A stretch of 25,346 nucleotides of DNA from Oscillospiraceae bacterium (GTDB lineage: Bacteria > Bacillota_A > Clostridia > Oscillospirales > Oscillospiraceae), in contig JAFQDR010000259.1 of NCBI GenBank assembly GCA_017415945.1, forward strand, positions 1-25,346. The letters run 5' to 3'. The notes under the pieces are model-generated. The model was not told where the DNA came from. It saw nothing but the letters and a program-made list of their open reading frames with translations, and ran no database searches. The position numbers were made by a program, and so were the translations under genes. Within the stretch, counting starts at the first letter, position 1. The number at the start of each line of letters is the position of its first letter. This document shows, piece after piece, positions 14,570 to 22,502 of the stretch.

Positions 14570-15223
14570 ATGTATCGATATATTCTGTTTGATTTGGACG
14601 GTACCCTTACCGATTCCAAGGAGGGCATTATCAACTGCTTTAAATATGCCATTGAAAAACTGGGGGATCCCATCCCTTCTGAAGAAACGCTGCTGTCTTT
14701 TATCGGCCCCCCTCTGCGGCTTTCCTTTGGCTCCTTGGGGTATGATGAGGAGAAAATCGAGCTTGCCATCAAAACCTATCGGGAACGCTATGTGCCCATC
14801 GGCAAGTTTGAAAATACCCCTGTGCCCGGTGGGGTAGAGCTGTGCAAAAGTCTTCGTGATCGGGGTTATCATCTGGCAATTGCATCCTCCAAGCCCCGTC
14901 ATATGTGTGTGGACATCTGTGAAAAGTTCGGCTTTGCTCCTTATCTGGAGCATATCGTGGGACCTATGGGGGATGACCACTGGACCAAGGCGGATGTGAT
15001 TCGTGAAGCGCTTCGTTTGTTCGGTCTGACGGAAGGTGACTTATCTCAAGTGCTGATGGTGGGTGACCGTATGTACGACGTGGAAGGTGCCAAGGAATGC
15101 GGCATCGACTGTGTGGGCGTGGAGTTCTTCGGCTATGCGGCTCCCGGTGAGCTGATGAATGCGGGGGCGGTGGCTGTGGTAAATACCACGGATGAGCTGG
15201 AAGCGTTCATTTTGGGACATTGA
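14570..15223 (+). CDS. HAD-family phosphatase (phosphoglycolate phosphatase-like)
   Basis: A 217-residue soluble hydrolase of HAD subfamily I. Motif I is FDLDGTLTDS with nucleophile D8 and acid/base D10; the helical cap has GPPLRLSF (46-53); motif II is ASSKP at 105-109; K140 in WTKADVI is the probable motif III lysine; motif IV is MVGDRMYDVEGA with D166 and D170. The overall pattern is like Gph/PpaX phosphatases acting on small phosphate esters such as 2-phosphoglycolate, PPi or nucleotides. The frame opens six bases earlier with TTG, but AAGGAG at 14556-14561 fits ATG 14570. It is followed after 13 bases by a Nudix gene, so the pair may form a small 'house-cleaning' operon. Confidence 0.88.
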   Translation: MYRYILFDLDGTLTDSKEGIINCFKYAIEKLGDPIPSEETLLSFIGPPLRLSFGSLGYDEEKIELAIKTYRERYVPIGKFENTPVPGGVELCKSLRDRGYHLAIASSKPRHMCVDICEKFGFAPYLEHIVGPMGDDHWTKADVIREALRLFGLTEGDLSQVLMVGDRMYDVEGAKECGIDCVGVEFFGYAAPGELMNAGAVAVVNTTDELEAFILGH

Positions 15224-15236
15224 TAGGAGCGCAGTG

Positions 15237-15620
15237 ATGACGGATGTGGTTGCTGCACTGATTTGGCAGGAGGAGCGGTTTCTGATTTGCCAAAGACCTG
15301 CCCATAAAGCCCGTGGTCTGCTGTGGGAATTTGTAGGCGGCAAGACCGAGGCGGGAGAGACGAAGGAAGCGGCTTTGGTGCGAGAGTGCATGGAAGAATT
15401 GGCGGTGACCGTAGAGGTTGGGGATGTGTTCATGGAAGTGGACCATGTGTACCCGGATTTGACGGTGCATCTTACTCTATTCAATGCACAAATCGCGGCA
15501 GGGGAGATTTGTCTGCTGGAGCACAATGATGCACGATGGATCACGGTGGAGGAAATTGACGAGTTTGATTTCTGTCCTGCGGATGAGGAAGTACTGGAAA
15601 GATTGAAAAACATAGGGTGA
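15237..15620 (+). CDS. Nudix hydrolase (MutT-like NTP pyrophosphohydrolase)
   Basis: A 127-residue hydrolase with a complete Nudix box, G35-x5-E41-x7-R49-E50-x2-E53-E54, in the strand-helix context WEFVGGK...EAALVRECMEEL. The VVAALIWQEERFLICQRP start and the GLLWEFVGGK segment match the MutT/(d)CTP-pyrophosphatase group that cleans oxidised or unwanted nucleotides, sometimes 8-oxo-dGTP. The frame opens at 15192 inside the HAD gene, but AGGAG at 15225-15229 selects ATG 15237 (a GTG at 15234 is also possible). It is cotranscribed with the upstream HAD phosphatase. No clear terminator follows; the next promoter starts 58 bases after its stop. Confidence 0.9.
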   Translation: MTDVVAALIWQEERFLICQRPAHKARGLLWEFVGGKTEAGETKEAALVRECMEELAVTVEVGDVFMEVDHVYPDLTVHLTLFNAQIAAGEICLLEHNDARWITVEEIDEFDFCPADEEVLERLKNIG

Positions 15621-15677
15621 AGGTGGTTTTCTGCGCTGAAAAAGTACTGATCATTTATGATGTGATGAGTAATTAAA

Positions 15678-15706
15678 TTGCAATGCGGATGTGCTCATGA
15701 TAAAAT
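15678..15706 (+). promoter_or_regulatory. Promoter of the FAD dehydrogenase-xpt-pbuX operon
   Basis: -35 TTGCAA at 15678-15683, 17-bp spacer, -10 TAAAAT at 15701-15706. The leader to ATG 15767 is only about 55 bases and contains no purine riboswitch aptamer that I can fold. Confidence 0.68.
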
Positions 15707-15766
15707 ATTTACAGTTTAATTAAGTGTCATCCGATGTTGAGAAAGAAACTGTTTTGGAGGGAATAT

Positions 15767-17131
15767 ATGCGATATGATATAATTATTATCGGTGCCGGCC
15801 CCGGCGGGATTTTTGCCGCATACGAATTGATGCAGCGAAGCCCACAGCTGAAGGTCGCGGTGTTCGAAGCGGGACATGAGCTGAGTAAACGTCGCTGCCC
15901 CATTGACGGCAACAAAATCAAGAGCTGCATTGGCTGCAAGAGCTGCTCCATCATGAGTGGCTTTGGCGGTGCGGGGGCGTTCTCTGACGGGAAGTATAAT
16001 ATCACCAATGACTTCGGGGGAACCCTGTACGAATATATTGGCAAAAAGCAGGCACTGGATCTGATGCACTATGTGGATGAAATTAATATGCGCTACGGTG
16101 GTGACGGCTGCAAGCTGTATACCACTGCGGGTACTCGTTTCAAGACCCTGTGCATCCAGAATGACCTTCATCTGCTGGATGCTTCCGTCCGTCATTTGGG
16201 GACTGACATCAATTATATTGTTCTGGAAAATCTCTACGCTTACTTGGAAAATAAGGTGGATTTCTTCTTTGATACTCCTGTGGAAACCGTGAAAATCATC
16301 CCGGGCGGTTACAGTGTCAAGTGTAAGGATACGGAATATTCCTGCGAAAAATGCATCGTTTCCGTGGGCAGAAGCGGCAGTAAGTGGATGGAGAAGATTT
16401 GCAAGGAACTGGACATCCCCACTCGATCCAACCGCGTGGACATCGGTGTTCGTGTGGAATTGCCCGCCGCTGTGTTTGCCCACCTGACCGACGAACTGTA
16501 CGAGAGCAAGATCGTTTACCGCACCAAACAGTATGGTGACAAGGTTCGTACCTTCTGTATGAATCCCAAGGGTGCCGTGGTGAATGAAAATACAAACGGC
16601 ATTATCACTGTAAACGGGCACAGTTATGAAGACCCGGCAAAGCAGACGGAAAATACCAACTTTGCTCTGCTGGTTTCCAAGGAATTTTCCGAACCGTTCA
16701 AGGACTCCAATGGCTACGGCGAATCCATTGCGCGCCTGAGCAATATGCTGGGCGGCGGTGTTATTGTGCAGCGCTTCGGGGATTTGATCCGCGGTCGCCG
16801 TTCTACTCCCGGCCGTATGCAGGATGCCTTTATTACGCCTACACTGAACGCAACCCCCGGTGACCTTTCTCTGGTATTGCCCAAGCGTATTTTGGACGGC
16901 ATTATTGAGATGATTTATGCGTTGGACAAGGTTGCGCCCGGTACCGCAAATGACGATACACTGCTGTATGGTGTGGAAGTAAAGTTCTACAATATGGAAG
17001 TAAAGGTCAATGAGCAGCTGGAAACCTGCTATCCCGGCTTGTATATCATCGGTGACGGCAGCGGCATTACCCATTCCTTGTCGCACGCATCTGCCAGTGG
17101 TGTTCATGTAGCACGACATATTACAGAATAA
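15767..17131 (+). CDS. FAD-dependent dehydrogenase (COG2509 type) with conserved cysteine cluster
   Basis: A 454-residue flavoprotein. The N-terminal Rossmann motif DIIIIGAGPGGIFAAYEL (GxGxxG at 9-14, acidic E34 ending strand 2) binds FAD, and the C-terminal YIIGDGSGITHSLSHASASG closes the FAD site. Between them lies a cysteine set C44, C54, C57, C60 (CPIDG, then CIGCKSC) followed by GFGGAGAFSDGK, the hallmark of the uncharacterised COG2509 dehydrogenases. The cysteines could bind an Fe-S cluster or be redox-active. The frame opens at 15734, but TTGGAGG six bases upstream selects ATG 15767. It is separated from xpt by 29 bases without a terminator, so it is probably the first gene of that operon. 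The substrate is unknown; a role in purine metabolism is suggested only by context. Confidence 0.82.
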   Translation: MRYDIIIIGAGPGGIFAAYELMQRSPQLKVAVFEAGHELSKRRCPIDGNKIKSCIGCKSCSIMSGFGGAGAFSDGKYNITNDFGGTLYEYIGKKQALDLMHYVDEINMRYGGDGCKLYTTAGTRFKTLCIQNDLHLLDASVRHLGTDINYIVLENLYAYLENKVDFFFDTPVETVKIIPGGYSVKCKDTEYSCEKCIVSVGRSGSKWMEKICKELDIPTRSNRVDIGVRVELPAAVFAHLTDELYESKIVYRTKQYGDKVRTFCMNPKGAVVNENTNGIITVNGHSYEDPAKQTENTNFALLVSKEFSEPFKDSNGYGESIARLSNMLGGGVIVQRFGDLIRGRRSTPGRMQDAFITPTLNATPGDLSLVLPKRILDGIIEMIYALDKVAPGTANDDTLLYGVEVKFYNMEVKVNEQLETCYPGLYIIGDGSGITHSLSHASASGVHVARHITE

Positions 17132-17160
17132 CGTAAAATAGAAATAGAGAGGGAAAAGAA

Positions 17161-17751
17161 ATGAATTTTTTGGAAGAAAGAATCGTGAAAGACGGTGTGG
17201 TCAAAAGCGGTAATGTTCTGAAGGTAGACAGCTTTTTGAATCATCAGATGGATACTGTGCTGATGGAGGAAATCGGACGTGAGTTTAAGCGCCGTTTCGG
17301 ACATAAGCCTGTTACCAAGGTTCTGACCATCGAAGCCTCCGGTATCGGCATCGCCGCTTTTGTGGCAAGAGAATTTGGTGTTCCCATGGTATTCGCCAAG
17401 AAGACCCAGTCCATCAATCTGGATGGGGATATGTATGTTGCGGAAGTGGAATCCTTCACCCATAAAAATAAGAATCAGGTGATCGTATCCAAGAAGTACT
17501 TAAAGGAAGGCGAGCATGTTCTGATCATCGACGACTTCCTTGCGAACGGATGTGCTCTGCAGGGCTTGATCTCCATTGTTGAATCCGCAAATGCGACCGT
17601 GGAAGGCTGTGGCATTGTCATTGAAAAGGGCTTCCAAATCGGCGGTCGGGTGATTCGCAATTTGGGTTATCATCTGGAATCTCTTGCAATTGTGGATGCA
17701 ATGGATGCGGAAACAGGAACCATTACCTTCAGAAAGCAGGGAAACGAATAA
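17161..17751 (+). CDS. xpt: Xanthine phosphoribosyltransferase
   Basis: A 196-residue type I phosphoribosyltransferase converting xanthine and PRPP to XMP in purine salvage. The PRPP-binding loop is [15 protein letters not shown] (119-133) with D124-D125. The [25 protein letters not shown] segment (57-81) and the SFLNHQMD start motif (24-31) are typical of Xpt and distinguish it from Apt/Hpt. Length matches the family (about 190-197). GAGAGGG precedes the ATG. Its TAA shares one base with the ATG of pbuX, so the two are translationally coupled. In Bacillus xpt-pbuX is controlled by a guanine riboswitch; here xpt follows the FAD dehydrogenase by 29 bases and no riboswitch is present. Confidence 0.95.
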   Translation: MNFLEERIVKDGVVKSGNVLKVDSFLNHQMDTVLMEEIGREFKRRFGHKPVTKVLTIEASGIGIAAFVAREFGVPMVFAKKTQSINLDGDMYVAEVESFTHKNKNQVIVSKKYLKEGEHVLIIDDFLANGCALQGLISIVESANATVEGCGIVIEKGFQIGGRVIRNLGYHLESLAIVDAMDAETGTITFRKQGNE

Positions 17752-19082
17752 TGTCAAAACCGGTTACAAAGCCTGTGGCCTCCATGGATAATATTTATTC
17801 TTTGGATGGTAAGGTGCCTCTGGTTCAGTCTATTCCCTTTGGCTTGCAGCATGTTTTGGCAATGTTCGTTGCCAATATCGCACCCATTATGATCGTTACC
17901 GGTGCCGGTGGACTAAGTGTGCAGGAAACTGCATCTCTGATTCAAACTGCTATGATCATGGCAGGTGTCGGTACCCTTGTGCAGCTGTTTACTGTATGGA
18001 AGCTTGGGGCAAGGCTGCCGATCGTTATGGGCATCAGTTTTACGTTTGTGTCCGTTTTCTGCTATGTCGGGCCTCAGTGGGGGTATGAGGCAATCATTGG
18101 TGCAGTCATTATAGGCGGTATCATTGAAGGCCTTCTGGGCTTGTTTGCCAAATATTGGAGAGTGATCATTTCTCCCATCGTATCCGCCTGTGTTGTAACC
18201 GCTATCGGTTTCAGCCTGCTGAGCGTTGGTGCGAATTCCTTTGCGGGCGGCGTTGGTGCCGCTGACTTCGGCAGCGCGCAAAATTGGATCCTCGGCACTA
18301 TTACCCTGGTGAGCTGCATTCTGTTTAATATTTTCGCCAAGGGACATCTGAAACAGCTTTCCGTTCTGTTTGGTCTGGTGGTGGGTTATATCGTGGCGCT
18401 GTTTATGGGCAAGGTGGATCTGTCTGCTCTGGAGGGGATTGCGGTAATTTCTCTGCCTCAGATCATGCCCTACAAGCCCGTATTCAATATCAGTGCCATT
18501 GTTTCCGTTACCATGATCTTCCTTGTTTCCGCGACTGAGACCATCGGTGACACCTCGGCAATGACCAATACTGTTTTGGGCAGAGATGCGACTGATAAGG
18601 AAATCTCCGGCAGCTTGGCCTGTGATGGTTTGATCAGCTCTCTATCTGCTTGCTTCGGCTGTATGCCCATCACGTCCTTTAGTCAGAACGTAGGTCTGCT
18701 GGCCATGACTAAGGTTATCAATCGCTATACAATTGCCACCGGTGCGGGAATTTTGATTTTGGCAGGCATTTTCCCGGCTTTCGGCGCGATTTTGGCAACC
18801 CTGCCCGAAGCGGTTCTTGGCGGCTGTACCATTATGATGTTCGGGAATATTGTTATATCCGGTCTGCAGATGATCGGAAGCTGCGGTTTCAGTCAGCGCA
18901 ATATTACCATTGCCGCACTGTCCTTGAGCATCGGCTTGGGCTTCACGCAGGTTCCCGATATGTTCATCATTTTCCCTGACATCATTCGCACGATTTTCGC
19001 TGAAAACTGTGTTGCGGTTGTTTTCCTTGCGGCTATCATTATGAATTTGATCATGCCGAAGGAACAGGAAATTGAGAAGTAA
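17751..19082 (+). CDS. pbuX: Xanthine/uracil permease, NCS2 family
   Basis: A 443-residue transporter of the nucleobase:cation symporter-2 family with about 12-14 membrane segments. Family markers: QHVLAMF near residues 33-39 (the TM1 QH motif), SATETIGDT with E263 in TM8 for nucleobase binding, and the NCS2 signature around SQNVGLLAMT (311-320). Together with the coupled xpt gene (TAATG overlap), the substrate is most likely xanthine. It is the last gene of the operon and is closed by a strong terminator. Nothing unusual is seen in its sequence. Confidence 0.93.
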   Translation: MSKPVTKPVASMDNIYSLDGKVPLVQSIPFGLQHVLAMFVANIAPIMIVTGAGGLSVQETASLIQTAMIMAGVGTLVQLFTVWKLGARLPIVMGISFTFVSVFCYVGPQWGYEAIIGAVIIGGIIEGLLGLFAKYWRVIISPIVSACVVTAIGFSLLSVGANSFAGGVGAADFGSAQNWILGTITLVSCILFNIFAKGHLKQLSVLFGLVVGYIVALFMGKVDLSALEGIAVISLPQIMPYKPVFNISAIVSVTMIFLVSATETIGDTSAMTNTVLGRDATDKEISGSLACDGLISSLSACFGCMPITSFSQNVGLLAMTKVINRYTIATGAGILILAGIFPAFGAILATLPEAVLGGCTIMMFGNIVISGLQMIGSCGFSQRNITIAALSLSIGLGFTQVPDMFIIFPDIIRTIFAENCVAVVFLAAIIMNLIMPKEQEIEK

Positions 19083-19098
19083 GAATTTTACATAGCGC

Positions 19099-19132
19099 AA
19101 TGACCGAGTCCCGGAAGGGGCTCGGTCATTTT
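19099..19132. terminator. Rho-independent terminator with GGAA tetraloop
   Basis: A 14-bp stem (19099-19112 with 19117-19130, one G-U pair), GNRA-type loop and TTTT on plus. It ends the pbuX operon and also faces the truncated minus-strand gene at 19140. Confidence 0.92.
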
Positions 19133-19139
19133 ATATGGC

Positions 19140-19223
19140 TTACTTATCAAATGCGGGGTTCATGGCATAGAAATTTTTGCTGTTGAGTTTGTCCTGCACT
19201 TTACCCAGAGCTTCGCCGAACGA
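19140..19223 (-). pseudogene. C-terminal remnant of an unrecognised core gene, cut off at the island edge
   Basis: On the minus strand a frame ending in TAA (plus 19140-19142) encodes about 27 residues containing FGEALGKVQDKL and NFYAMNPAFDK. Codon use (GAA GCT CTG GGT, GTG CAG GAC) matches the core genes, but upstream of about 19225 the DNA turns AT-rich and no start codon, ribosome binding site or extended frame exists. It is best read as the 3' end of a gene whose remainder was displaced or deleted. I do not recognise the family. Confidence 0.55.
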
Positions 19224-19546
19224 AACAATGTAATTGATTGATGGACAAGCTAATTACACAAAGATTATATTATATTTTGGAGAAAAAGTGAAGCATATTA
19301 AAAAATGAATGTCGTTGATTGTTTTGGTGCTTTTTAAGAACATGTAATTTGATATAAAGTTATGTTTTTTCATAGAGATTGGCATATAAATGGTGTAGAT
19401 ATTTTCGCGAAATTATGGTAGAAAATCTGCCTAAAAAGAGCCATGCAAGTTTTTTTAATGTATAGTATAAATTGCAGTTTCCTGTCTAAAGAATGTATTG
19501 GTGGACGATTATAAAATCATTATGGAATATATATCTTGTTTTTGAT
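19224..19546. other. AT-rich intergenic stretch, no gene seen
   Basis: About 320 bases of AT-rich sequence in which I see no plausible coding frame with a ribosome binding site, no RNA gene and no strong hairpin. It marks the transition from core-like to island DNA and probably includes the insertion junction. Confidence 0.6.
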
Positions 19547-19586
19547 AAAAAGGGGACCCAAGCAGGTTTAATTAACTGCTTGGGTC
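19547..19586 (-). terminator. Rho-independent terminator of the qat operon
   Basis: A perfect 11-bp stem GACCCAAGCAG/CTGCTTGGGTC (19555-19565 with 19576-19586), 10-nt loop; on the minus strand it is followed by CCCTTTTT. It lies 7 bases after the qatD stop. Confidence 0.92.
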
Positions 19587-19593
19587 TCAAATG

Positions 19594-20316
19594 TTATACA
19601 TCGAGTAGAACTCGACTCGTATAATCTAAAATATCTAGGGATTTTTGTGTTTTTATTTTACATAATTCAACTTGTGTCCTCATTAGACTTTGCTTAAGGA
19701 GTTCGGCTGTATTAATATTGCTAACAAATGGTGCATCAGATTCAAGCACTATGCGTTCGATTGGAATTCGTTCTATTATTTTTTTACCATTTATGGACTG
19801 AAACATTCGCTCGTTGATAGAAAAGTAGCATCCCATTTCAAGGGCTCTATCCAACTGGGTTAATGAACCTGAATACCAATGCAGAATACAGTTATTGTGT
19901 TCTAGTGTTCTGTTTTTTTCTAGAATGTCAAGAACTTGCTTATCCGAAAAAACTGAATGAATTGAAATGGTTTTTGAATGAACGCACGATTGTATGATGT
20001 GCTCAAAGACAGATATCTGTTCGTTCTTGGAAAAATAAAATCGTCTAGAAAAATCTAGACCAACTTCTCCAATGTATTTGCTCGATAAAACATATTTATC
20101 GAATATATTCAATTCGTGCTTTCTCTCAGAAACTAATTGCGGATGTAATCCCAATGCAACGTAAATTGAAGGAAAATTGCGTAGCATATGTGTTTCTGCT
20201 TGGTAGGCCTTTGGGGTTGTTGTCATTGAAAGTATAGAGATATCTAATATTGCTGCACTTGAACAAAACTGCTTCATTGAATCCATCAAGTCTACATGAC
20301 AGTGAAAATCAAACAC
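19594..20316 (-). CDS. qatD: QatD, TatD-like metal-dependent nuclease/hydrolase of the Qat defence system
   Basis: A 240-residue TIM-barrel metallohydrolase of the TatD family. Metal ligands: FDFHCHVD with H5 and H7, YIGEVGLDFS (Glu of IGEVG), SIHS, ILHWYSG (His) and VLESDAPF (Asp), all in the TatD order. TatD proteins are Mg-dependent 3'-5' DNases/RNases. As the fourth gene after a KAP ATPase, a QatB-like and a QueC-like gene, it is QatD. The start is GTG (20314-20316) after a strong GGAGG seven bases upstream, 24 bases after qatC. In housekeeping TatD the sequence is closer to 250-260 residues; this copy is slightly shorter and AT-rich, in keeping with horizontal transfer. Confidence 0.92.
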   Translation of the reverse strand: MFDFHCHVDLMDSMKQFCSSAAILDISILSMTTTPKAYQAETHMLRNFPSIYVALGLHPQLVSERKHELNIFDKYVLSSKYIGEVGLDFSRRFYFSKNEQISVFEHIIQSCVHSKTISIHSVFSDKQVLDILEKNRTLEHNNCILHWYSGSLTQLDRALEMGCYFSINERMFQSINGKKIIERIPIERIVLESDAPFVSNINTAELLKQSLMRTQVELCKIKTQKSLDILDYTSRVLLDV

Positions 20317-20340
20317 GCTATTACCTCCGGCGCTAATATA

Positions 20341-21699
20341 CTATGATTTCTCGTGTTTCAGTGAAAGGCGGATAAACGATCTGACTTCTAATAGTCCGCG
20401 CAAGTATGCATCCGCTAATTCTTCGAGATATTCAGAATCGCCTTCAATTGGACCACTTTTATGTATGAGTAGTTTTGCTAAGGAAGGTGTTGTGCTGATT
20501 CTATTGATTGCGATTTCGAAAGAACGCAATTGAACACCTTCTGCAGATTCGTGATTGGCGCGGATTGTAGAAATTTTGTTATAATAATACTCAGTAGGGT
20601 CATTACTAAATCCATAAGCGCGTACCATTGCGGCTCTTCGTATAATGCATGGTACGCAGTATCCGCAATGTTGAGGGTGAACGCCTTTGTATCGGACTTT
20701 CTGTGGTGATGAACACGAGATCGAATCAGAAATAATGCTATGGAGCAAATCCTTGTTCTTACACTCATCAGCCATCTCTCCCTTAGTTTTGTTCCAATAT
20801 GGGTTGATGACGGATTTGTTCATTTTAATTTCAGACAAAAGTAAATTCCAGCAAGTAAGATAGAAAGGGTGGGTGGTTCGTGTGCTGTGTGAACCAATAC
20901 GGAGACTATCAAGCGGGACATTTAATGCAATCAAGGCATTTTCGGGAACATACAAAGTGTCTACGTTTGGTATTCCACTTAATACACATATTCCATAAGC
21001 AATAAATAAGAATGATCTACTGCGCGTTGAATTTTCTCCACCGCCAAACTCGAGTAGCCTATCTTCAAAGTTTGTCCAAAGATCGAAGTATATAGGCTTA
21101 TTTTGAGGGTAATTCCTGTTGAAGTGTGAGAGTAATTTTGTTTGTGAGTTCTTCGTATAGGAATCTGCTGCATGACTAATAAAAGCAATTTTAGAACCAT
21201 CTTCCAAAAAATTAATTGATGCAATTAAGCTGTCCATTCCGCCAGAGAATAGAGTAACTGCATCAAGCTCAATCGGATGGACTAATGGGTTGGGCAAAAA
21301 AGATAATTCAGTTGTTCTATGGGTGAACTCAATTTCCCATAGATCGCCTGTTAAGAAATTCAACATACGTTTGATAATATGAACTGATGTATTCCAACTA
21401 TCAACATTATATACTGGCAAGGAAATCGTTATCTCTCGCGTCCAACTATCTTGGGAATGATTTACTCTAGAAATTCGTGTATCTGCAAGATAAACTAATG
21501 TTGCCAAACACAGAAGGTCAATACCGTCTTCGGAGGGGGTGATTCCATATCTATGTAATTTGTTCATTACATTCCCTAATCCATATTTTAACTCATTTTC
21601 GTTAGTTATCATTGGAACAACAGTAGTATACATACGATCACTTTCTGTGTGTGATGGATCTTCCAATGAATAACTACCAACTAGTTTATATCTCTTCAT
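20341..21699 (-). CDS. qatC: QatC, QueC-like enzyme of the Qat defence system
   Basis: A 452-residue protein with a QueC-type (7-cyano-7-deazaguanine synthase-like) core. The N-terminal 145 residues are an extra domain. The ATP-pyrophosphatase PP-loop is FSGGMDS (151-157), and a zinc site is formed by C329 and C345, C348, C351 in QHCGYCVPC. A C-terminal extension of about 90 residues follows. Housekeeping QueC is about 220-230 residues, so the enlarged form and the neighbours mark it as QatC. QueC activates 7-carboxy-7-deazaguanine with ATP; related QueC-like enzymes in type IV CBASS attach a deazaguanine to a protein N-terminus. Start ATG 21697-21699 lies 4 bases after the qatB stop, with AGAGGA as binding site. 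Confidence 0.92.
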   Translation of the reverse strand: MKRYKLVGSYSLEDPSHTESDRMYTTVVPMITNENELKYGLGNVMNKLHRYGITPSEDGIDLLCLATLVYLADTRISRVNHSQDSWTREITISLPVYNVDSWNTSVHIIKRMLNFLTGDLWEIEFTHRTTELSFLPNPLVHPIELDAVTLFSGGMDSLIASINFLEDGSKIAFISHAADSYTKNSQTKLLSHFNRNYPQNKPIYFDLWTNFEDRLLEFGGGENSTRSRSFLFIAYGICVLSGIPNVDTLYVPENALIALNVPLDSLRIGSHSTRTTHPFYLTCWNLLLSEIKMNKSVINPYWNKTKGEMADECKNKDLLHSIISDSISCSSPQKVRYKGVHPQHCGYCVPCIIRRAAMVRAYGFSNDPTEYYYNKISTIRANHESAEGVQLRSFEIAINRISTTPSLAKLLIHKSGPIEGDSEYLEELADAYLRGLLEVRSFIRLSLKHEKS

Positions 21700-21703
21700 A
21701 AAA

Positions 21704-22489
21704 TCATTCCTCTAGCCCGGCTAATATGTCATATGATTTCTTATAAATTGAATCTACAATTTTAATTGCTTGAGTTGAATTAATATGGGAAATGTCGACA
21801 TTAAGCTTGGTAACAGCATCTGATACAGATCCAAATATGAATTCTGATAATTGACGCTGTATCTCATCAATTTGTGCAACTGAATCTGGTAGGGAAAAGC
21901 ACTTATTACCAATGTCATTAATTAAGCGTTCTTCGATCACTCTAGACATATAGTGTTCAGTAAAAGTAAGGAACTCATGAGGACTTAAATCCTCGATGTT
22001 TTTATCTTGAAGTTCTGGCATAGCAATAATAGCTTCAATAAATGAACCTCTTGCGATTCCTTCGTCTATTGATCCTCCATCAGGACAAATAAATTTGCCA
22101 ATCATAAGCAAAGCGTCAGCAGCCTTTTTTCCTATGATATCACCTAAACGGAATAGCCTTTGAGAGTCGGAGATACCGCGTGTGAGAAAGCTATTAAAGA
22201 CAGAGATCATCTGGGCGGTACTTCTCCTAGCAGCTCCCAGTCTAGCTGTTGCACTACTTGAGCCACCCAAAGAATTTCGCACATAATGAGATGTTGCCTT
22301 ACTTAAATGATCGGAGTCCCCTCCATTACCTAATCTATTATCATTAATAAAGCGCGTGAAATTCCCGCGCGGAATAGAAAAACGGTCAGGAAGCTGAGGT
22401 TGAAGATCATAATCTCCTTCATCATCTAACCACGATGGTACTAATGGTGTACCGCCTTTTTGACCTGGATTACTTGTTGATGTACCCAA
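21704..22489 (-). CDS. qatB: QatB, partner protein of the Qat defence system
   Basis: A 261-residue protein. The longest frame opens with TTG at 22498, but that codon directly abuts the AAGGAG site (plus 22499-22504). The next TTG, at 22487-22489, has ideal 9-base spacing and gives the N-terminus Met-Gly-Thr-Ser-Thr-Ser, followed by a Gly/Pro-rich TPLVPSWLDDEGD stretch, as I recall for QatB proteins. Residues about 30-100 are Gly/Ser/Arg-rich (NFTRFINDNRLGNGG, HYVRNSLGGSSSATARLGAARR); the rest is helical without catalytic motifs. A processed Gly-Thr-Ser N-terminus would be exposed and flexible, fitting a substrate for modification by QatC. The binding site overlaps the qatA stop codon, so translation is coupled. 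Confidence 0.88.
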   Translation of the reverse strand: MGTSTSNPGQKGGTPLVPSWLDDEGDYDLQPQLPDRFSIPRGNFTRFINDNRLGNGGDSDHLSKATSHYVRNSLGGSSSATARLGAARRSTAQMISVFNSFLTRGISDSQRLFRLGDIIGKKAADALLMIGKFICPDGGSIDEGIARGSFIEAIIAMPELQDKNIEDLSPHEFLTFTEHYMSRVIEERLINDIGNKCFSLPDSVAQIDEIQRQLSEFIFGSVSDAVTKLNVDISHINSTQAIKIVDSIYKKSYDILAGLEE

Positions 22490-22502
22490 ATGGCCCAACT
22501 CC

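Noticed and set aside
15621..15766. Possible purine riboswitch ahead of the xpt operon
   Set aside because: I looked for the three-way-junction aptamer with its conserved loops and found none, neither here nor in the 29-base gap before xpt.
15716..17119. 467-codon open frame antisense to the FAD dehydrogenase
   Set aside because: Shadow frame; the plus strand has the GxGxxG motif and ribosome binding site.
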